Part shown: positions 6,532-12,160 of the stretch, piece after piece
Layout: each line of letters opens with the position of its first letter
Position numbering within the stretch: the stretch's first letter is position 1
Source: an uncultured Rickettsiales bacterium
GTDB taxonomy: Bacteria > Pseudomonadota > Alphaproteobacteria > UBA8366
Assembly: GCA_913046825.1 (NCBI GenBank)
Contig: CAJWTF010000117.1
Span: 1-12,160, forward strand
Direction of reading: 5' to 3'
DNA length: 12,160 nt
Position numbers and translations under genes: made by a program
Notes under the pieces: generated by a model
What the model saw: only the letters and a program-made list of their open reading frames with translations
What the model was told of the DNA's origin: nothing
Database searches by the model: none

Positions 6532-7908
6532 TTATCCCCGCCGCCAGATCGTCCCGTCGGTTTTGTCTTCCAGCACAATGCCCGCGTCAGTCAGTTCGTC
6601 GCGAATACGATCGGAAGTCGCGAAATCCTTCGCGCTTCGTGCATTGGAGCGTTGCTGAATCATCGCTTCGATATCGCTGTCTTCCAAACCACTGGCGCCG
6701 GTGGGCCGCCAAGTGAACCAGGCTTCGGGATCGTCCTGCAGCAGACCGAGCACGACCCCAGCGTCGACCAGTGATTGCGCGACCGTCGCCCGCCCATCCG
6801 CATCTTGCGTATTATTCAGATCGCGTAACTTTCCATGCAAAGCGGTCAGCGCCAACGGCGTGTTCATGTCGTCGGTCAGGGCGGATTTGACCGCATCGTT
6901 AATCCCTTCGCCACCGATTGCCGCAACGCCGCCTCGCAACGCCCCATAAAACCGATCCAGCTCGCGCTTCGCTTCATCCAGCCCGCTCTTAGTGAAATCA
7001 AGCGGTTGGCGATAATGCGTCTTCAACAGCAGCAAGCGCACCGCTTCGCCCGGATATTCCTGCAACAACTCGTTGATGGTATAAAAATTGCCGAGTGACT
7101 TCGACATCTTTTCGCCTTCCGACATCAGATAGCCGTTGTGCATCCAATATTTAGAAAAACCTTCCGACGGTGTGTCGCTAAGGCATTGGGCGATTTCGTT
7201 CTCATGATGCGGGAAGATCAAATCCTGGCCGCCGCCGTGAATGTCAAATTTGTCGCCGAGATACTTGGTGGCCATTGCCGAACATTCGATGTGCCATCCG
7301 GGCCGCCCCCGTCCCCACGGGCTGTCCCAACCCGGCAGATCGTCGCTCGACGGTTTCCAGAGCACAAAATCCGCCGCGTCCTGTTTATAGGGCGCCACGT
7401 CGACGCGCGCGCCAGCGACCAATTCATCCCGGCTGTGACGCGACAAGCGGCCATAGGCATCCCAGGACGGCACATTGAACAGCACGTGGCCGTCCGCCGC
7501 ATAAGCATGCCCGTTGGCGATCAAATCCTCGATCATCACGATCATTTCCGCGACATGACCGGTCGCGCACGGCTCCACATCAGGTTCCATCGCCCCCAGC
7601 GCGGCGATATCTTCGTGAAATTGCGCTGCAGTCCGTTTGGTTATATCGCCGATAGATTCGCCGGATTCCGCAGCCCGCGCGTTAATCTTATCATCGATAT
7701 CCGTAATATTACGAACGTAAGTCACCTTCGGATACAGCCGTTGCAACAACCGATACAGCACATCGAAGACGACGATGGGCCGCGCATTGCCGATATGGGC
7801 ATAGTCGTAAACCGTCGGCCCGCAGACATAGAACTTTACATGGTTCGAGTTATGCGGTTCGAAATCGACTTTCTTGCGTTGATATGTGTCGTGGATGCGA
7901 AGGCTCAC
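6532..7908 (-). CDS. cysS: Cysteinyl-tRNA synthetase
   Basis: This 458-aa class I aminoacyl-tRNA synthetase charges tRNA-Cys with cysteine in the cytoplasm. Motifs are complete: the first zinc ligand C29 in FYVCGPTVYDYAHIGNARP, which also holds the HIGH signature (HIGN, 38-41), the remaining zinc ligands C209 (GWHIECS), H234 and E238 (FPHHENE), and the KMSKS loop at 267-271 (GEKMSKSLGN). These positions match those of the well-studied E. coli enzyme almost exactly. The C-terminal helical anticodon-binding part is present, and the end D-G-T-I-W-R-R-G is typical. The start codon is GTG (7908-7906): homology begins at once (SLRIHDTYQR), and an AGGA Shine-Dalgarno sequence lies about 8 nt upstream, overlapping the nadE stop. 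Only 10 nt separate the two genes, so they are almost certainly co-transcribed and probably translationally coupled. Confidence 0.97.
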   Translation of the reverse strand: MSLRIHDTYQRKKVDFEPHNSNHVKFYVCGPTVYDYAHIGNARPIVVFDVLYRLLQRLYPKVTYVRNITDIDDKINARAAESGESIGDITKRTAAQFHEDIAALGAMEPDVEPCATGHVAEMIVMIEDLIANGHAYAADGHVLFNVPSWDAYGRLSRHSRDELVAGARVDVAPYKQDAADFVLWKPSSDDLPGWDSPWGRGRPGWHIECSAMATKYLGDKFDIHGGGQDLIFPHHENEIAQCLSDTPSEGFSKYWMHNGYLMSEGEKMSKSLGNFYTINELLQEYPGEAVRLLLLKTHYRQPLDFTKSGLDEAKRELDRFYGALRGGVAAIGGEGINDAVKSALTDDMNTPLALTALHGKLRDLNNTQDADGRATVAQSLVDAGVVLGLLQDDPEAWFTWRPTGASGLEDSDIEAMIQQRSNARSAKDFATSDRIRDELTDAGIVLEDKTDGTIWRRG

Positions 7909-7918
7909 CCGCTTTATC

Positions 7919-9583
7919 CTATACTATGCGCCGGAAACTATTGGTGATAGGATATCGCCGCTCGCGCCCGAAAGCCCGGTGTGTGATCTTCACGCCCGGC
8001 GGCGCTTGGCGGCGTTTGTATTCGGCCAAGTCCAGCATGTGCCATATCCGCTGCACCGTCTCTTGTTCGTGGTCACGGGCGACGATTTCCTCGACGCTCA
8101 TCTCCTCCTCGATCAAGCAGCGCAGTATATCGTCAAGCTTGTCGTAAGGCGGCAGCGAATCCTCGTCCTTTTGGTCGGGGCGAAGTTCCGCCGATGGCGG
8201 CTTGGTGATGATTCGCTCCGGAATCACGCGTCCCGCCGGGCCCAGAAGGTTCTCCGAGCTCGATTGATTGCGCCAATGACAAAGATCGAAGACCGTCGTT
8301 TTATAGACGTCCTTCAAGACCGAGTAACCGCCACACATATCGCCGTAGAGCGTGGAATAGCCAACCGACATTTCCGACTTGTTGCCGGTGGTTAGCAGCA
8401 TGAAGCCGAGCTTATTGGAAATACCCATCAGTATCAGACCGCGGCTACGCGCTTGGATGTTTTCTTCCGTCACATCCGCCGCCGCATCGCCAAAAATCGG
8501 CTTCAATATGGCATCAAACGCCGTCATCGCCGGTTGAATGCCGACATCGTCCAATTGCACGCCCATCAACTGCGCGGCTTCCTCCGCGTCCTCCAGGCTT
8601 TCCTGACTGGTATAGGGCGACGGCATCATTACGCAACGCACCCGGTCCGGCCCCAGCGCATCGACCGCCACCGCTGCGGTGATCGCCGAATCGACACCTC
8701 CCGAAAGCCCAATCAATACACCCGGAAATCCATTTTTCTCCACATAATCCCGCAATCCCAAGGTCATGGCTTTATAGATCGATTCGAGATCTTCCGATGG
8801 TCTCTCCAACTCACCCATCTCGCACACCCAGACATCGTCATCACCCCGGCGCCATTGTGTGGTGACGACCGCTTCCGTCCAGTCGACTGCTTGAACCGCC
8901 AGAGAATGATCCGCGTTGATCACGAAGGATGACCCATCAAAGACAAGCTCATCCTGACCGCCAACCTGGTTCACATATACAAGCGGCAAGCCGGTCTCCG
9001 TCACCCGTGCCAGGGCGTGCTGCAAGCGCTGATCCGTCTTCGCTATATCGTAGGGAGAGCCATTTGGCACCAGCAAGATTTCCGCCCCCGATTCTTGCAG
9101 GCATTCGGCGACGTCCGGTGTCCAAATGTCCTCACAGATTGGCACCCCTATCCGCACACCTTTAAAGTCGATCGGTCCCGGCATCGGCCCCGGCGCGAAC
9201 ACGCGCATCTCATCGAAGACGCCGTAATTCGGCAGGTCGCGCTTAAACCGGGTCGCGGCGATTTTGCCGCCTTCCAGCAGCAACGCCGCATTATAGGTCG
9301 CACCGCCGTCGCGCCACGGTGCAGTCAATAGGACGGCAGGGCCGCCATCGGCAGTCTCTTCCGCGAAGGCCCGCACCGCATCTTCGACTTTCTCGAGGAA
9401 AAACGGCTTGAGTACCAAGTCTTCCGGCGGATAGCCGGAGACAACGAGTTCACTGCAAACGACAAGATCAGCCCCCACCGACGCCGCTTGGCGGCGGGCT
9501 TCCCGCACCTTGTCGATATTGCCGTTAATGGCACCGACAACAGGATTCAGCTGCGCCAGCGTAATGGTCAAACGATCGGTCAT
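7919..9583 (-). CDS. nadE: Glutamine-dependent NAD+ synthetase
   Basis: This 554-aa enzyme performs the last step of NAD+ biosynthesis, amidating nicotinate adenine dinucleotide with ammonia taken from glutamine and using ATP. The N-terminal carbon-nitrogen-hydrolase (glutaminase) domain spans about 5-255 and carries the catalytic triad E45 (CSELVVSGYPPEDL), K114 (RFKRDLPNYGVFDE) and C150 (VPICEDIW). The C-terminal NAD synthetase domain has the PP-loop SGGVDS at 294-299 and the conserved block TTGNKSEMSVGYSTLYGDMC. The protein is therefore the two-domain, glutamine-dependent form rather than the short ammonia-dependent one. The ATG at 9581-9583 gives the expected N-terminus (LTITLAQLNPVVGAINGN); its Shine-Dalgarno sequence is poor. 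It heads the nadE-cysS pair, divergent from the unknown gene at 9761. I found no convincing promoter in the 177-bp spacer. Confidence 0.96.
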   Translation of the reverse strand: MTDRLTITLAQLNPVVGAINGNIDKVREARRQAASVGADLVVCSELVVSGYPPEDLVLKPFFLEKVEDAVRAFAEETADGGPAVLLTAPWRDGGATYNAALLLEGGKIAATRFKRDLPNYGVFDEMRVFAPGPMPGPIDFKGVRIGVPICEDIWTPDVAECLQESGAEILLVPNGSPYDIAKTDQRLQHALARVTETGLPLVYVNQVGGQDELVFDGSSFVINADHSLAVQAVDWTEAVVTTQWRRGDDDVWVCEMGELERPSEDLESIYKAMTLGLRDYVEKNGFPGVLIGLSGGVDSAITAAVAVDALGPDRVRCVMMPSPYTSQESLEDAEEAAQLMGVQLDDVGIQPAMTAFDAILKPIFGDAAADVTEENIQARSRGLILMGISNKLGFMLLTTGNKSEMSVGYSTLYGDMCGGYSVLKDVYKTTVFDLCHWRNQSSSENLLGPAGRVIPERIITKPPSAELRPDQKDEDSLPPYDKLDDILRCLIEEEMSVEEIVARDHEQETVQRIWHMLDLAEYKRRQAPPGVKITHRAFGRERRYPITNSFRRIV

Positions 9584-9760
9584 CGGTCCGCACGTATTCT
9601 CCGGATTGATCGGGCCACCGTCTTATTTGCCGTTGATAGTGGCAAGGCCCCTGCTAACAGACTATTCTTTTTGGAAAGTTAGTCACAGTGCCCGCCCGCG
9701 CAAGGCTGAATTCATCGAAGCGGCGTGGACGGCGATATTAGTGTTGGGAGAGTTTACCGT
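9584..9760. other. Divergent intergenic region between nadE and the unknown gene
   Basis: These 177 bp must hold the promoters for both divergent transcripts. I see only a short 5-bp inverted repeat (TTGCC at 9627-9631, GGCAA at 9641-9645) with a 9-bp gap, and no consensus -35/-10 pair at proper spacing on either strand. It contains no additional gene that I can support. Confidence 0.4.
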
Positions 9761-10609
9761 ATGGCCGATGACCCAAGCGCCAATTCCGAATACGGTCCGG
9801 GGAAATTCCGGGCGATTTTCGAACAGGGCTTGGATTTTGCCGTGGACCGCATACTTCGGCGCGCAGAGTCGCAAGGTGGCAGCCTATCCGCTAGCGATGT
9901 CCGGGAAGAACTGCAACGTTTCAAGGCCGATCCCGGCGAGGACACGACTGCATTCTTCAACGACGCTTGGCGTGAATGCACCTTCGCTGTCGAACGCCTG
10001 CGCTGGGACAAAGAACGCCGATATCCGTTCGAGCGCTTGATGGTCAACACCTTCGTGCATCTACTGCCGACCGGCGATCAAGTGCCAATTCAAGGCGAGC
10101 ATCTGTCACGCCGCATCATTCCTGGGTTCGTCGTGGCCATGCTGCAAATGCTCGGTGAGGAACTCAACGATAAGTATGAAAATTTTTGCCGCACCATGGT
10201 GTCGCGCATGAAAACTCAGCATGGCAACGCGTTTAATTGGGAGATGGTGCATGTCGAGCCGGACGCAGCAGAAGTGGTCTCAGAGGTCTTGATCACCATT
10301 TGCCATCATTTCATCGACCTCAAGAAACGCCGCCGGTGGCTCACCGATGTCATCCACGGCAATATGGGTGCACCGACCGCAGCTCAGGACATTCCGTTCG
10401 AAGATATGGAATGCCACCGACTGATCGCTGCAATGTACCAGCCATTACGCGATGCGATGAATACACCGGAAGGCGAGGAGCGCATTACCGAACGCTACGG
10501 ACGCGACAAGGCGCGGATGTTGCGCGCTGTCTTCGCTGAGATTACCCGCGACCATCGAGAATTGTCCCTTGGCCTCAGCACCCCATTGGACGTAAACGCC
10601 GTACAATAA
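9761..10609 (+). CDS. Conserved-looking protein of unknown function
   Basis: I do not recognise this 282-aa protein. It is predicted soluble, with no signal peptide or membrane segment, and reads as mostly alpha-helical with many charged residues. Distinct blocks are RAIFEQGLDFAVDRILRRAE (17-36), YPFERLMVNTFVHLLPTGD (88-106), RRIIPGFVVAMLQMLGEELN (117-136) and ITICHHFIDLKKRRRWLTDV (178-197). His182-His183 and Cys181 are the only notable clustered polar residues, and nothing proves a catalytic site. The ATG at 9761 is chosen because GGGAGAG lies about 9 nt before it; a GTG at 9725 would add 12 residues without a clear ribosome site. It lies 29 bp ahead of the E1-alpha gene in the same direction, so it may be co-transcribed with the dehydrogenase. 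Codon use looks like that of the neighbours, which supports a real gene. Confidence 0.75.
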   Translation: MADDPSANSEYGPGKFRAIFEQGLDFAVDRILRRAESQGGSLSASDVREELQRFKADPGEDTTAFFNDAWRECTFAVERLRWDKERRYPFERLMVNTFVHLLPTGDQVPIQGEHLSRRIIPGFVVAMLQMLGEELNDKYENFCRTMVSRMKTQHGNAFNWEMVHVEPDAAEVVSEVLITICHHFIDLKKRRRWLTDVIHGNMGAPTAAQDIPFEDMECHRLIAAMYQPLRDAMNTPEGEERITERYGRDKARMLRAVFAEITRDHRELSLGLSTPLDVNAVQ

Positions 10610-10638
10610 CTCTTCCTTGAATAAGCGAGGCGACTTCC

Positions 10639-11616
10639 ATGCGTCCAAACCCTGAAATGCAACGCGAAATGCTCCGGCAAATGCAGACGATCCGGCGTTT
10701 TGAAGAGCGCGCCACCAAAGGTTATATCGAGGGCGATATTTATGGGGTCGTGCACTCCTATATCGGCGAGGAAGCCGTCGCGGTCGGCGTCTGCTCAGCA
10801 CTGGAAGACGGCGACAAGATCATCAGTACCCATCGCGGTCACGGACATTGCATCGCCAAGGGCGCCGATCTCGACCGAATGATGGCCGAGCTCTACGGCC
10901 GCGAGACCGGCTACTGCAAGGGTAAGGGCGGATCAATGCATATCGCCGACTTCGACATCGGCATGTTGGGCGCGAACGGTATCGTCGCCGGCGGCATCTC
11001 TATCGTCACAGGCGCAGGACTCGCCGCGCAGATGGACGGCGATGGCCGGGTCGCGGTCTCCTTCTTCGGTGATGGCGCCTCGAATGCAGGCCCATTCCAC
11101 GAATCGATCAACATCGCGGCCAAGTGGAAACTGCCGATGCTTTATGTCTGCGAGAACAATCTCTACGCCGCTAATACGGCATCAACAAAGACACTGGCGC
11201 ATCCAGACGTCGCGGCGCGCGCCCATGGCTACGGCATTCCAGGTGTCATTGTCGATGGCAACGATATTTTTGAAATTTACGAGGCGGCGACTGAAGCCGT
11301 CGCCCGAGCCCGCGCCGGCGAAGGCCCAACCTTGATCGAGTGCAAGACCTATCGCTGGGGCCGCCACACGGAACGCCCGACTCAAGCCGAACCGCGCCCC
11401 GGTCACGAAGTCGAGGCATGGAAGAAGAAAGATCCGATCCCTCGCCTGCGAGCCGAACTGCAACAGCAGCAAGGTCAATTGACCGATGACGAATGGGATG
11501 AGATGGACCGCGGAATTCTCGCGAAGATCGACGCGGCGGTGAGTTTCGCTAAAGCCAGCCCGTTTCCAAGCCCGGAGGCGGCATTGGACGACGTCTTTTC
11601 GGAGGCCGTGCAATGA
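10639..11616 (+). CDS. Thiamine-diphosphate 2-oxoacid (or acetoin) dehydrogenase, E1 component alpha subunit
   Basis: This 325-aa protein is an E1-alpha subunit of the pyruvate/branched-chain/acetoin dehydrogenase family; with E1-beta it decarboxylates an oxo substrate on ThDP and passes the acyl group to lipoyl-E2. The ThDP/Mg motif runs from G144-D-G (FFGDGASNAGPFHESINIAA) to N173-N174 (LYVCENN). The N-terminal S-Y-I-G-E-E-A block, the H-R-G-H-G-H loop (65-70) and the Y-G-R-E-T-G-Y-C-K-G-K-G-G-S-M-H signature are all present. The region equivalent to the regulatory phosphorylation loop reads YRWGRHTERPTQAEPRPGHE, which differs from the usual Y-R-x-x-G-H-S-x-S-D. A GAGG sequence lies 9-10 nt before the ATG. 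The gene ends in an ATGA overlap with E1-beta. Pyruvate, acetoin or another oxo compound cannot be separated from sequence alone; no E2 or E3 is visible in the window. Confidence 0.92.
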   Translation: MRPNPEMQREMLRQMQTIRRFEERATKGYIEGDIYGVVHSYIGEEAVAVGVCSALEDGDKIISTHRGHGHCIAKGADLDRMMAELYGRETGYCKGKGGSMHIADFDIGMLGANGIVAGGISIVTGAGLAAQMDGDGRVAVSFFGDGASNAGPFHESINIAAKWKLPMLYVCENNLYAANTASTKTLAHPDVAARAHGYGIPGVIVDGNDIFEIYEAATEAVARARAGEGPTLIECKTYRWGRHTERPTQAEPRPGHEVEAWKKKDPIPRLRAELQQQQGQLTDDEWDEMDRGILAKIDAAVSFAKASPFPSPEAALDDVFSEAVQ

Positions 11617-12160
11617 GAGAAATCACATACGCGCAAGCAGGTGCCGAAGCGCTCGCCGAAGAAATGCGCCGAGACCTCAAAACGTTCGAAATGTCGACGG
11701 ACGCAGATCCCGCCCTGCTTGAAGAATTCGGCCCGACACGCGTCCGCGCCACGCCGATCGCGGAAAGCGCCTTTACCGGCATGTCGATCGGTGCGGCGGG
11801 TTCGGGGTACCGGCCCATCGTCAATTGGCGGCAGGTCACCTTCGCTTTCGTCGCCATGGATCAGATCGTCAATCAGGCCGCCAAAATTCACTACATGTTC
11901 GGCGGGCAGCAGAAATTCCCGATTACGTTCCGCGCCGCGGTCGGCGGGGGTACGAAACTGGCGGCCCAGCATTCACAGAGCCCCTACTCCATGTTCATGA
12001 ACCTGGCAGGAATAAAAATCATCCTACCATCGACACCCTACGATATGAAGGGACTGCTGAAGTCAGCCATTCGGGACGACAATCCGGTCATATCCTTTGA
12101 GGCAAACCGGCTGCTCGGCTTTAAGGGCGAAGTGCCGGACGACGACTACACGGTTCCCAT
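11613..12160 (+). CDS. Thiamine-diphosphate dehydrogenase E1 component beta subunit (partial, runs off the right edge)
   Basis: Starting at the ATG that overlaps the E1-alpha stop by 4 bp, with GGAGG 8 nt ahead, this frame encodes 182 residues of an E1-beta subunit without its C-terminus. Typical blocks are RVRATPIAESAFTGMSIGAA, with the conserved catalytic Glu in T-P-I-A-E that activates ThDP, AFVAMDQIVNQAAKIHYMFG, AAVGGGTKLAAQHSQSPYSM and KGLLKSAIRDDNPVISFEAN. Compared with usual E1-beta proteins the stretch between EEMRRDLKTFEM and LLEEFG is short (STDADPA) and lacks the normal G-E-D-V-x-x-x-G-G-x-F block by roughly nine residues. This points to a divergent subfamily rather than a frameshift, since the frame stays open and homologous on both sides. 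It would pair with the alpha subunit as an alpha2-beta2 E1; the downstream E2 gene is presumably outside the window. Confidence 0.9.
   Translation, partial: MREITYAQAGAEALAEEMRRDLKTFEMSTDADPALLEEFGPTRVRATPIAESAFTGMSIGAAGSGYRPIVNWRQVTFAFVAMDQIVNQAAKIHYMFGGQQKFPITFRAAVGGGTKLAAQHSQSPYSMFMNLAGIKIILPSTPYDMKGLLKSAIRDDNPVISFEANRLLGFKGEVPDDDYTVP

Noticed and set aside
7138..7947. Long plus-strand open frame opposite cysS
   Set aside because: It is a shadow of a fully motif-complete cysS and its translation has no recognisable domain.
9627..9645. Short TTGCC/GGCAA palindrome between divergent genes
   Set aside because: Five-bp arms are too short to call an operator; noted only as part of the spacer.
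1..12160. tRNA, rRNA or CRISPR arrays
   Set aside because: No cloverleaf-like sequence with conserved T-loop, no rRNA segment and no regularly spaced repeats were found on reading.

Overview
The window looks like part of an alphaproteobacterial chromosome, probably Rhodospirillales-like. This is inferred from the ribosomal protein S4 type, the trmJ-rpsD and nadE-cysS pairings, and the style of the TauD/GMC/pyruvate-dehydrogenase-like proteins; it was not tested by a search. Most of it is dense, well-formed coding sequence. The two decayed stretches lie at the left end (1-539) and in front of the catabolic operon (about 2270-2830).

Left part (1-2230). The left edge carries the 5' end of an IS3-family element: the start of orfA on the minus strand, with a probable element end near 154. 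Next to it is a broken PilZ-domain gene (minus; one frameshift and one nonsense codon). Then come rpsD (ribosomal protein S4) and trmJ/SpoU-type tRNA methyltransferase, both on the minus strand. rpsD has a good rho-independent terminator, a near-consensus sigma-70 promoter whose -35 box contains the trmJ stop codon, and a roughly 100-nt leader whose 5' end is complementary to its own ribosome-binding region.

Middle (2231-6394). A DUF924-type gene on the minus strand is a clear pseudogene with three in-frame stops and at least one frameshift. It is followed on the plus strand by a compact four-gene operon-like cassette: a TauD/TfdA-type Fe(II)/2-oxoglutarate dioxygenase, a small antibiotic-biosynthesis-monooxygenase (ABM) fold protein, a GMC-family FAD oxidoreductase, and a VOC/glyoxalase-fold protein. 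Gaps are 16-29 bp. The composition suggests an oxidative small-molecule catabolic route. The substrate cannot be read from the sequence and I do not recognise the combination as a described pathway.

Right part (6395-12160). cysS (cysteinyl-tRNA synthetase) and nadE (glutamine-dependent NAD+ synthetase) form a tightly coupled minus-strand pair; cysS uses a GTG start with its Shine-Dalgarno sequence overlapping the nadE stop. Divergently, the plus strand carries an unrecognised 282-aa protein and then the E1-alpha and E1-beta subunits of a thiamine-diphosphate 2-oxoacid/acetoin-type dehydrogenase, with an ATGA overlap between the subunits. The E1-beta gene runs off the right edge and, in the part seen, lacks a segment normally conserved near the N-terminus. 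This suggests a divergent complex with an unusual substrate.

The best candidates for something undescribed are the four-gene oxidase cassette, the divergent E1 pair with its unknown leading gene, and the possible rpsD leader switch.
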